From: Scilla litardierei
Taxonomy: Eukaryota; Streptophyta; Magnoliopsida; Asparagales; Asparagaceae
Direction of reading: 5' to 3'
NCBI GenBank assembly: GCA_030789695.1
Contig: CM061132.1
Coordinates: forward strand, 29,235,858 to 29,299,857
Length of the DNA: 64,000 nucleotides
The notes beneath the pieces were generated by a model. That model did not search any database. It had not been told where the DNA came from and saw only the letters and a list, made by a program, of their open reading frames with translations. The translations under genes and the position numbers were made by a program. Numbering within the stretch: position 1 is the stretch's first letter; the number at the start of each line of letters is the position of its first letter. Shown one piece after another: positions 11,202 to 19,855 of this stretch.

Positions 11202-12383
11202 AATCAAGGAGGGATACAGATTAATCTTTAATAAGATTTATAACGCATTGACTAGATATAGTCCACGGTGTCATACAATCATGATTCACGACATTGCGGT
11301 CCAACGGAACACAGCCAGGGAATTGACTAAGCCAGGATCACTGCCCCTTGGACTAGCAAGGGTTGATTCAGAACTCTTAGCCAAGCACATTGACTGGATC
11401 ATGGTCCATTGAATGAAGCTTGTCATTTTTGTATGTGTGCCATAGACTAAACAGCTTTTATTAACAACTAATTACTCCTATCAACTAGTTGAATCCTTAA
11501 ATTCAAAATTTTAGGATTTGTTTAATAACTTTTATTAAGTCCTTATCAACTATAAGGTTCATGTGCTATCCTAATCGTTATTAGGATTTTAATAAATTTA
11601 TTAACCAACGCTAAAAACGAAGTCCTTTAATGAAATTTAATAATAACAATTAGAATTAAGATTTTCATTAAAAGGACTACCCTAATCAGGAATTAGGTCT
11701 TGAAGCATTGTTAATGTTTTATTAAAACATAGCATGTCATTAAAATTCAATTAATAAATTTTAATCATTTTTAATGGCTAACCTAAAGGGTTGTCTTGTG
11801 TTATCAAATAAGGGACAAGAAGAACTAGCCATTAAAATAAAGCTACACTAATTTATCGCATAAAGATAGTGCACAACTATTTAACAATTAAATAGATTAA
11901 GTCTATCGCATAAACAATTTTAGCATGCATACATAAATTTAACATTTAAATTTAAAATATGATTTTAAAATATTTTATTTTTATCTTATAAAAACTTGTT
12001 TTTAAAATCACAAATTTGCATGCTACTTTAAAAAATTTATCGCATAAAAATTTTAACCTTTAAAATCAGTTTTAAAATATCTCATAAAATTAAAACATCA
12101 TTTTAAAAAACTTTCATGCTTAAAAATTTATCATATAAAATTTTAGGCACTTTAAACTTATCATATAAATTTTAAAAGATTTAAATTTAGTTTAAAAAAT
12201 TATCACATAAATTTTAAAACGTCATTTAAACATTTCCATATTCAAAATTTATCAAATAGAATATTTGAACATCTAAAACATTTTTGAAAATTATCTCATA
12301 ACTTTAAAAACATTTTTTTAAAGCATTTAAAAGCATTTCATAGTTTAATAGAAATCGCAGGCTAGATCGTTACGCAGACCTAC

Positions 12384-12395
12384 GCTCCGATACCA
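12384..12395 (-). promoter_or_regulatory. Primer-binding site of the nested copia
   Basis: On the minus strand TGGTATCGGAGC sits one base after the 5' LTR. It is complementary to the 3' end of initiator tRNA-Met with one mismatch, the standard plant copia arrangement. It fixes the orientation of the element. Confidence 0.9.
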
Positions 12396-12396
12396 C

Positions 12397-13608
12397 TGAA
12401 GGGTTTTCTAGGACCCTTAGGGCACAAAAAATCTATGTCCGTCCTAAGTCAGACGGAACATAGACAGAAATAGCAGCGGAAAAATCAACATGTTAATCTA
12501 ATTAACATTTAACCCTAAGGTCCAAGACGCTAATCCAATATCTATGCCGACTTGGGATGGGTCTGACCATCCCGAGAAGGATCTAGCCTACTGCGATTAA
12601 ATTAAACTAATGCTTAATTAAACACATACCCGGAATCTCAACCCTGGAGCAGGCGAGATGTTCCGCACCGTCTTCCGAGCCGCTCCCGTCCCACGCCGAG
12701 CCGCTCCTCGAACCACTCCTCGAACCGCTCCTCAGCTCGAGGCGATCAATCCCGTGTCACCGAGCCAACCACGCACCGAAGAAAGTTTCACGCGAGTGAA
12801 ACCTCCGCCTAAATTTCGGATCTGAATCCGAACTCCTTTGCGGCTTTGCTAGAGCCCTCAGGAGCAAGACAGAAATTTATAGGGAGAGGAGAAATATTAA
12901 TTTAAGCTTAGATCCGAGCGTGCTCCAACATTTACGAGAGCCGCTCAGATCTAGAGCTTGGGACGAGTTTTGAGGAAGGGGGGAGACCCCTATTTATATA
13001 GGCGGCGGACTCTCCCCTTTTCTCAAAATCCGATGTGGGACTAATAATTGGGTTAATTAAAATCAAGTTAGTTTGCACTTCATAAAGTGCAAACTTCCAT
13101 GAATTTTAACTCCCTCACCGTTGAGCTTCAATGTTGGTACAACCTACCAAATCAAAGAGGGTTCAACGGTGAACGCGTAGGAAAAAACGGCTCGTCAATC
13201 CGAGTCCGTTTGACCCTTCAAACAATTATCCAAAGTTAGCCAAAAGTCATGCTTCTCTTAGAAACGTAGCCGTCAAGAAAATCCCATGTTTCAAAAAACC
13301 CTAACTAGAAAATTCGGGCTTGGTGGGCCTCCATTTTCGCTGGTTTCAGCCCAACAGTTTGGGCTGACTTGTTTTGGCTATAACTTGTGCATTTGGACTC
13401 CGTTTTTGACGCGGTTTGAACCTGCGTTTAGAGCGGGACGATCCCGTCATCTAGGTAACCTTTTCAACGTGTTTATTTAATTAAATATAGTCTTAAACAA
13501 TTTAAGACACATTTAATCTTTTTTGCATCATATGCAAATTAGTCCCTATCTAAGCTTAAATTTTCATTTGCATCAAATACAAATGATCCGAGGGCATATT
13601 CCTTTACA
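12397..13608 (-). repeat. 5' LTR of the nested copia
   Basis: 1212 bp, the partner of 6152-7362, with the TATA-like box at 12991-13000 (minus strand). In this copy the hairpin at 13070-13095 is perfect: AGTTTGCACTT pairs with AAGTGCAAACT, 11 of 11. The LTR1 copy has changes in it. Confidence 0.95.
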
Positions 13609-13613
13609 GTCCC

Positions 13614-14870
13614 TGTAAGGGGTTCGAGGTATCTAATGATCGATGGTGAGTTGAAACCAATATAGATACTAAGGCGCCGTTGAGGACCCATCTTGGTTCT
13701 CTGCGGTGATGCTATGGGGACATAGACAGCACATCCAAATATCCTCAAGTGAGAGATATCGGGCAGGTTCCCATATGCAAGTTGCATCGGAGAATAAGAT
13801 TGACTACCTGACGGTCGTAATCTTATCAGCGATGCAGCGTGCAGTATGGCATGTCCCCATGCACTTACCGGCAACTGGCATTGCATCAACAATGGTCGAG
13901 CGATCCATTGTAGTCTCTTTATAAGAGATTCGGCTAACCCGTTCTGGGTGTGAACATGAGCTACATGATGTTCAACTTCTATGCCGGTTGCTTGGCAGTA
14001 GTCTAGGAAGACTTGTGATGTGAATTCCCCAGCATTGTCCAGACGCAATTTCTTTATCTGGTTGTCTGGGAAATGTGCCCGCAACTTTATAATCTGTGCA
14101 AGTAGCTTTGCAAAAGCTACGTTGCGGGTGGACAGGAGGCACACATACGACCATTTTGAAGATACGTCGATCAGTACCATGTAGTACCGAAATGGTCCAC
14201 TTGCGGGGTGAATAGGCCCGCAAATGTCTCCATGTATTCTCTCTAGGAAACTTGGAGACTCAGAGTCCACCTTCAGGGTGGATGGTCTCGTAATCAATTT
14301 CCCTTTGTAACAAGGGGGACAAGGATTTGCACCCTTCCGAAGTAGCGTCAGGCTTTTCGGGTCAATTCCACGGGATTGGGATATGATGCGACGCATCATA
14401 TTCCTCCCAGGGTGTCCTAGTCTATCGTGCCAGAGTTTGAATTCTGGTTGATTATGGCACTTCTGGTGCTCTAGTGTGTTTGTTTCCATTGCTCTGATCC
14501 TTGTGTGGTAGAGACCCGACGGGAGTCCCTCAAAACGCTCGACGGTGTTTTTAGCACCATTTTTATGAGACGTTACATCAAGGTATTCTCTGTTATGTTT
14601 GCTCACCGTTTCAAGGTGGTATCCATTTAAGCGTATGTCTTTAAAGCTTAACAGGTTTCTATGCGAGCTAGGGGAGAGAAGTGCATCTTTTATAAGTAGT
14701 TTTGTTTTGTTGGGGAGCAGAAATTGTGCTTCCCCTGATCCTTCAATGATACCGGATGGACTGGAAATTGTATTTACGGTGCCATCGTATTTATTAATGC
14801 TTTGAAAAAAGCAAATGTCTTGGAGGATCGTGTGCGTAGAGGCACTGTCCACTAGGCATTTAAAGTCCAT
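13614..14870 (-). pseudogene. pol: copia pol, part 1: protease, pre-integrase, integrase core
   Basis: The minus-strand frame begins at ATG 14870 with the aspartic protease motif DSASTHT. It continues through the GAG-pre-integrase zinc-binding region (HDRLGHPG ... CPPCYKG). The integrase core follows with its acidic residues visible in HGDICGPI, LDNAGEF and NGLAESL. The frame is cut by the nested copia at 13608/13609; the GTCCC there is the target duplication, and the protein resumes at 6151. No stop is seen within this part. Confidence 0.9.
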
Positions 14871-15036
14871 CTATTTTAAAAGAAAATATCGCAGTATAAG
14901 GCACACACAGAAAATATACTACTGATAATTAATTTAATGTCTGAAAAGTACTTCAACATGCTAGAGAAGGAAAAACAAGCAGATAAATAGTTTCTCAAAA
15001 ATGAAAGCTACAATGCATAGAAAATGGATAATGTCC
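14871..15036 (-). other. Intron-like spacer between gag and pol of the outer copia
   Basis: About 166 non-coding bases separate the natural gag stop from the protease/pol start. Gag and pol are therefore not in one continuous frame. The spacer ends in pyrimidine-rich stretches with AG (cttctctag, and a terminal aaaatag next to the pol ATG). Separate expression of gag and pol by splicing is known in Drosophila copia; here it is only a suggestion from sequence. Confidence 0.4.
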
Positions 15037-15996
15037 TCAGTCGAGCAGGTCATCGTTTGAGAAGTCCTCAGCGATGAACCTGATTGGTGCCAGGTCTTCT
15101 TGAATCACCAGGTTTGTCTCAGCATGCTTTTGGCTCGCTTTGTACAAGTCCTACAGGTGACGTGGAGTCCGACAATTCCTGGACCAGTGTCCAGTCATGA
15201 CACACCTGTGGCACTTATCTTCCCAGTCCTTTCTGGGGGCAGATGTCTGGCCGTTGTCCTTTCTTTTCCACACATTATTCTTCTTTGTCCCTTCATTGTT
15301 GCTTCTGGGAGGGGGTCCTCTAGCCTGCTTCTTCATTGCTTTGCCCTTCTGGGGTTTGCCTTTGAAGTTGCTCCTCTTCTTCTGGGAGGAGCTGTGATGC
15401 GCTTCAGGCGCTGGAGCAGTGCCGGTAGGGCGTGAGTTATGGATGGCCAGAAGAAGGTCACGATTCTGCTCTGCCATCAGAAAGCATGAGAGAAGCTCTG
15501 AGTATTTCGTGAACTTGCGTTCACGATACTGTTGCATTAGTATAACATCCTTCTCGTGGAAGGATGTATACGTCTTCTCTAACATGCGCTCCTCCGTTAC
15601 CTTTTCACCATACAACTTCAGGCGTGAGGTGATGCTAAAGAGTGCCGAGTTGTACTCGGCAATAGACTTAAAATCTTGGAGACAGAGGTTTTCCCATTCA
15701 TATCGCGCCCGAGGAAGTATAACATCTCTTTGATGCTTATACCTATCCTCGAGGGCGGTCCATAACTCATACGAGTCTTCCACCGTGAGGTACTCGGCCT
15801 TCAGAGTCCGATCGATATGGCGTCTGATATAGATAATTGCTTTTGCTTTATCTATATCAGAAACCTTATCGCCTACAGCGATGGCGTGGCTCAATCCCTG
15901 TGCTCGCAGATGGAATTTTATGTCCAACTGCCAGCTTAAGCAGTTCTTGCCTGAAGCATCCAAAACGTCGAAATCGACGCTCGCAATTTTGGCCAT
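15037..15996 (-). pseudogene. gag: copia gag with one premature stop
   Basis: Copia-type capsid/nucleocapsid protein starting at ATG 15996 (MAKIASVDFDVLDASGKNCL...). The N-terminal half is the UBN2/DUF4219-type copia gag (W and L spacing, 'ARYEWENL' region). A CCHC knuckle follows, C-x2-C-x4-H-x4-C (CHRCVMTGHWSRNC). A TAG at 15151-15153 stops it just after the knuckle. The same frame continues for another 37 codons to a natural TGA at 15037-15039, ending in an acidic DFSNDDLLD tail. I read the TAG as a nonsense mutation rather than the normal end. Confidence 0.85.
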
Positions 15997-16337
15997 TTAT
16001 CACTCTAGCATGTAAAAAGATAGGCAATAATTAGATATTTTCGCAGAAAAATAAATAATTAAGCACATCAGACACAGATATTTGCTGCGTGGATCGGCTA
16101 ATCACCATATTAATTACAGTCCATTACAGTCCCAAAAAGAAAATGAAAGTACAACTCGGGAAACCCCATAGGGCCCCTATTCTTCTGGAATAGTCCTTCA
16201 TCTCCTTAAGGCGTCCGCCGGTCTTGTAATATTACAAAATTATCCTCACTACATATTTCTCTCAAAAAGAAAGGAAAAAGGCGGGAAAATAAAATGGTGA
16301 TCCCTAGCCGATCCAAAACCACAGCAAATATTGACAT

Positions 16338-16425
16338 TCATCGCAGGCAGATAAAATGCAGCAGGCATTTAATCATCACAGGCAGTTTATCATTACAGGC
16401 AATTTAATCATCACAGGCAGTTTAT
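16338..16425. repeat. Short tandem repeats in the copia leader
   Basis: Four to five imperfect copies of about 20 bp around the core 'aatcatcacaggcagttt'. They are non-coding and lie between the primer site and gag. Confidence 0.7.
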
Positions 16426-16444
16426 AAAGGAAAATGAAATCTTA

Positions 16445-16540
16445 CGTTTAAAAATTATTGGACCACTAGGCAACGTCATACACCGTTAGGTTAGTTGACT
16501 AACGGCATAGCGGTCGCAGGATCTTCTTAATTTTTAAACG
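16445..16540. repeat. Layered inverted repeat in the 5' leader of the outer copia
   Basis: A three-layer hairpin. Outer arms CGTTTAAAAATTA (16445-16457) and TAATTTTTAAACG (16528-16540) pair 13 of 13. Middle arms are GACC (16461-16464) and GGTC (16512-16515). Inner arms are CCGTTAG (16483-16489) and CTAACGG (16499-16505). It lies between the primer site and gag, where packaging or translation-control structures are expected. Confidence 0.7.
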
Positions 16541-16749
16541 TTCAGAAAAATCATATAATCCGAATAAAGAGCGATGAATAAAATCACATGTAATTTTGTC
16601 CAGATTTTGACGAAAAAAAATCGCAATTAAATCTGAAAAAGATTTGAAAATCGAAAAATTTTCGGGGTCAAACCCTAGTTATGGTTTATGGTCGCGCGGG
16701 TTGCCGCTTCAGGCGGCTAGGGTTTTCAGACATGAGCGCGCACCGGATG

Positions 16750-16960
16750 GGGCCCGAGACGAGCGGATGCCGGGGGGCCCGCCGCTGCCGGCGGCGGGGC
16801 CCGCCGCTGCCGGCGGGGGGGGAATAGGGGGCCCGCCCGCTGCTACAGGCGGGGGGTTGGCCCGCCGCTGGCAGCGGCGGGGCCGCCCGCCGCTGCTGGC
16901 GGCGGGTCGAGCCCGCCGTCGCAGCGGCGGGGGGGGGGGGGTTGCCGTCGCTTCGGGCGG
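16750..16960. repeat. GC-rich palindromic minisatellite in the copia leader
   Basis: About six imperfect units of 25-35 bp built on CCCGCCGCTGCCGGCGG, each nearly self-complementary, ending in a run of 13 G (about 16929-16941). The ORFs across it come from this composition. Confidence 0.75.
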
Positions 16961-17310
16961 CGGGCGAGGGTTTTGGCGCGAGATCTAGGGGGGATTCGCG
17001 TTCCGGCGAGAAGATCCCCTAGGGTTTCATGGTTTTTGGGGATAAAAATCTAATTTTTAGTCGAAAAAAAGTGTTTTTTGATCTCCAAAAATCGTTTTTT
17101 ATTGTAAAAGTTTGATTTTTATCAATAAAAACGATCGAATCATGAGCGATTGATCCAAGAAATTGGATCTCAACATATGCGCATATGAAATATTTAGATC
17201 TAGGGAGAAAGTTACCTCTAGATCCTACCCGCCGGATCTAGCGACGGTCGGTGAAGGAAGCCCGTTCGCGTCGCGTCCGTCCGTCGGCAGGGGTTCGGCT
17301 CAGCTTCGAG

Positions 17311-17323
17311 CGTGCTGATAACG
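17311..17323 (-). promoter_or_regulatory. Candidate primer-binding site, complementary to the anticodon arm of tRNA-Ile
   Basis: On the minus strand the 13 bases directly after the 5' LTR are CGTTATCAGCACG. The usual copia primer site TGGTATCAGAGC (3' end of initiator tRNA-Met) is absent here. The reverse complement CGTGCTGATAACG matches the anticodon arm of plant tRNA-Ile(AAU), CGUGCUAAUAACG, at 12 of 13 positions. The single difference is position 34, where the tRNA A is modified to inosine, and inosine pairs with the C found in the element. The tRNA sequence is from memory; the pairing and the half-tRNA priming it implies are inference. Confidence 0.55.
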
Positions 17324-17435
17324 TGTTGTAAACGTGATGGCTATGGAATCCATAGCCCTGTATTTATAGTGGTAGGGTTACATAATGGGTGGATACCCAC
17401 TAACGGGTAGGCCCAGCAAAAGCCCGTTTATAACA
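17324..17435 (-). repeat. 5' LTR of the outer copia element
   Basis: 112 bp, the partner of 3474-3585, followed on the right by the second ACTTA of the target duplication. It contains the same TATA-like box (about 17361-17369) and the same GGCTATGG/CCATAGCC hairpin. Two differences from the partner were seen. Confidence 0.95.
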
Positions 17436-18424
17436 ACTTAAAAATAATGGGATTTTTAGGATTTTTTTTCTTTAGTTCCACATGTAATAAGATTAGAGAT
17501 CTCTAATGACCCTAGAACTATATAAAGGGATCCTCTCATCCTCTCAAAGGTACCCATCAAATCAAAAGAGAGAAAAATAATCTTAAAGCATTGGCTAAAA
17601 GATAGAATCTTTCTCCCTGAAAGAAAAAGTTTTTCCTTCTCATTCTCTTAAACTCTAGCAACGCTTTAGACCGAGTTCAAGTTCTTAGAGAGATTGTGGA
17701 TCTCAAGGAATTTCATCATTATTGTGAAACTAATATCATGCTGGTTGGTGAAGAGATTGGAGTTCTTCATCATAATTTTTTGGAGAGCAGATATCACATA
17801 AGAACATCCGTGCAAAGGTACGATCTTTATCCATCAACTTTAATTTATGAACTCTGGAGCTTTTTAGGTTTTTGTGCTAGGATCTAAATTTTTGAAATTT
17901 TTCGCTCTCACTTTTTCTAATTTGGTTAGAAATCCTAGCCACATAGACTTACAACATCTATCTGGAAGCTTGCACTTCACCTCTCCAATTCTTCCACCAT
18001 TGCAAAGATATGTTAGACGTCATATTGCACGCTACCTGAACCTTGGTATACAATCATCAGGATATTCTGAGGAAGCTCCAACGATGATAGTCCACAGTTG
18101 CTAAGGTTTGAGAACATCCTCATGGATGGCATCATCCTGCTGGCCATGGTTACGACCTCTCCTTCCACATCTCATCTTTCCTTGCCTCTACCTGACATGA
18201 TCGAGAACTATGGGGCTCAGTGACAAACACCTTTTGTTCTCTCCCCTTTATTTATATTCTCATCAAATTATAGTTTCTTATGCATCACGTTAATTGCACG
18301 CATCCTAACTTTTCAGTTGATTAGACTTCAAAGTTCAATCAATGGAAATTCATGCACGCATGTCTAAGGGTTTGATTTTTAAGCTTCGCAAGAACATTAT
18401 TACTTCACTCTTAGGCTTCGAACC
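17436..18424. other. Decayed LTR-like or promoter-like segment, no recognisable gene
   Basis: A TATA box CTATATAAAGG (TATATAAA at 17519-17526) is followed by an A/T-rich leader-like region with 'gcaaaggtac'. This resembles an old copia LTR, but no partner LTR is visible. The right half (17870-18110) has a 76-codon ORF that I do not recognise. The segment is interrupted on its right by the Tat-like element and continues at 26103. Confidence 0.4.
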
Positions 18425-19485
18425 TGTTTCAGAGTGTTTTCTCACTACAAAAGCGTTGACCGTGGATAACCCGGTCAACGTGGTCCAGGGGCCCGCGGGG
18501 GTCCCTCGGGTGTGTCGAGTCGGTGCAGACGAGACGCGAGTCGGAGTTGCAGACGACGTGGAGCGTGTCGGCTGGGCCGAATCGGGGTCCTCGGTCGCAA
18601 GGAGGGCGAGGGGAAGCCTCGACCCGATCGGAGACGCTCGGCCTCGGACGGTCGGACGACGAGGGGTAGCCTCGATCGTCCCGCTGGTTACGTGGCCGGT
18701 CGCGGGGCGGAGGGGAAGCCTCGGCCCGGTGTGAAACGCTCGGCCTCGGACGGTCGTGCTCGGCCTCGGTCGGGCGGGTGACGAGGGGTAGCCTCGGTCG
18801 TCTCGCTTGATGCGTGGCCGGCGAGGGAAGGAGGGGAAGCATCGGCCCGTGGATTTGATGTCCTCCTACGTAGACGAGAACACTCGTCAGGGGGGCCGGA
18901 CCTTGGTTCCGGCCAAATCCCCTCTGATGCCTAAGTCAGACAGTGATCTGAAAGAGGAGGCCCGGCGGAGACGGTTCGACTCGAGAGGAGATCGGAACGG
19001 CGTCTCACGGCGCGAGCGGGGGAGGAAGGAGATGAAATGGGGGAACTAGGTCGTTGATGGAGTACCTTAGGTTTTAGATACCTGAGATGCGGTCCCTTGT
19101 CCAGTCGTCCTTCCAACCCTTTTATAGACCTCCCGCCGTGATTGCCCCCGACCCACGTCGCTCGTCTGCCCTCGATCGTGCCCCCTCAATCCGCCCCCCG
19201 GTCGCCGCTCCCTGCGCCATGCCAGCACCTCCCCATAACAGCCATTAAGTGGTAACGGGATCGGGAGAACGGTTATCGCTGGAGTGGGTGAGTGACTCGT
19301 GCGTTATCGGGGCCGGGTCGGATCGATATTTGGGGGCCCTCTATGGGGCTTTGCCGGGCGGGCCTGATCGCGCAGATGGGCTTCCGATCGGCGGTCGGGC
19401 ATCCTGGCTCGTATCTTTCGGGCTTCGTTCGGTGGGCTGTGCTTTTGGGCCTATGTTGTTGGGCCTTCGCAAAATAGACGTATCA
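18425..19485 (-). repeat. 3' LTR of the Tat-like element
   Basis: 1061 bp, TGATACGTC...CTGAAACA on the minus strand. A TATA box TATAAAAG lies at 19119-19126 (minus strand). Inside are direct repeats around 'gaggggaagcctcg' and 'gaggggtagcctcg' that can fold as CGAGG/CCTCG hairpins. Confidence 0.95.
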
Positions 19486-19500
19486 ATTGCCCCCATCGGT
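19486..19500 (-). promoter_or_regulatory. Polypurine tract of the Tat-like element
   Basis: The minus-strand sequence GATGGGGGCAAT lies directly before the 3' LTR start at 19485. Confidence 0.75.
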
Positions 19501-19707
19501 GGGGCCGATCGGCCTTGGCCGGTTCGGTTCGACCGATGTGACTCCTAGGGTTCCGAGTGGCGCGTCAGTCGAGGCGTGGTTATAAATGAAGGTAATGATG
19601 AGGCGGATCGATTGGACTTCCTTTGGCGCCGATTTCGAAACGCCGCCGGTTCTCCGAGGCCTGCCACGTGTTCCTGTCAGGCGCTTCGAATTCGCCCCTG
19701 AGTCTGG

Positions 19708-19715
19708 TATATAAG
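19708..19715 (+). promoter_or_regulatory. TATA box of the antisense gene
   Basis: TATATAAG about 140 bp upstream of the ATG at 19856, inside the element and pointing opposite to the LTR promoter. It would drive transcription antisense to the element RNA. Confidence 0.6.
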
Positions 19716-19855
19716 ATCCCCGGCTGTGTGGATCCCAACTTCTTCCTTGCTCTTCCCTCTGTCTTTGCTTTCCGCAACTTGGAGTCTCCCATCGCCTTCG
19801 TTTCCTTGTCTTCTCCAAATTAACAAAAAGGTAACTCCTTTCTTATTTTCATATT

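Larger units (their letters stand above)
7500..11840. repeat. Continuous field of nested short inverted repeats
   Basis: Stem-loops with stems of 5-16 bp and loops of 3-15 bp follow one another almost without gaps, often in two or three layers. Examples: ATGTTTCGA/TCGAAACAT (8223-8250); AGACCAA/TTGGTCT enclosing ATTTGAA/TTCAAAT (8651-8692); TTGATAATGT/ACATTATCAA (9384-9412); AAAGTATTT/AAATACTTT enclosing ATTCGAT/ATCGAAT (9591-9635); ATTCGA/TCGAAT enclosing CAAAC/GTTTG (10344-10369); TTTTAATGGCTA/TAGCCATTAAAA (11769-11837). Control stretches I read in the OTU introns do not show this density. Confidence 0.8.
6152..13608 (-). mobile_element. Nested copia-type element with dense hairpin content
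   Basis: An element of 7457 bp on the minus strand, inserted in the integrase region of the outer copia. TSD is GTCCC (6147-6151 and 13609-13613). LTRs of about 1211 and 1212 bp flank a 5034-bp interior. The primer site TGGTATCGGAGC (one mismatch to initiator tRNA-Met) and a polypurine tract AAGTGGGAGA mark the ends. The interior has no intact ORF. The only protein match I can defend is an ADPLTKALP-coding stretch (8578-8604), the usual end of copia RNase H. Hand counting gives roughly 35 LTR differences (about 3 percent). Nearly the whole element can be partitioned into short nested inverted repeats (see findings). Confidence 0.93.
3474..17435 (-). mobile_element. Outer Ty1/copia retrotransposon with very short LTRs (Ale-like by structure)
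   Basis: A complete insertion on the minus strand. It has 112-bp LTRs at both ends, TSD ACTTA (3469-3473 and 17436-17440), gag then protease-integrase-RT-RNase H in copia order, a polypurine tract AAGGGGAAG next to the 3' LTR (3585 side), and a candidate primer site next to the 5' LTR. It is interrupted in integrase/linker by another copia element at 6152-13608; without that insert it is about 6.5 kb. The LTR pair differs at 2 of 112 sites by my count, so insertion is recent. Yet the coding region has a nonsense codon in gag, a frameshift and two nonsense codons in pol, and the nested insertion, so it cannot make its own proteins. The short LTR recalls the Ale/Retrofit group, but lineage assignment needs an RT tree. 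Confidence 0.95.

Noticed and set aside
18342..18842. Overlapping ORFs at the left edge of the Tat-like LTR
   Set aside because: They lie inside the LTR, repeat in the partner LTR, and reflect GC-rich internal repeats.
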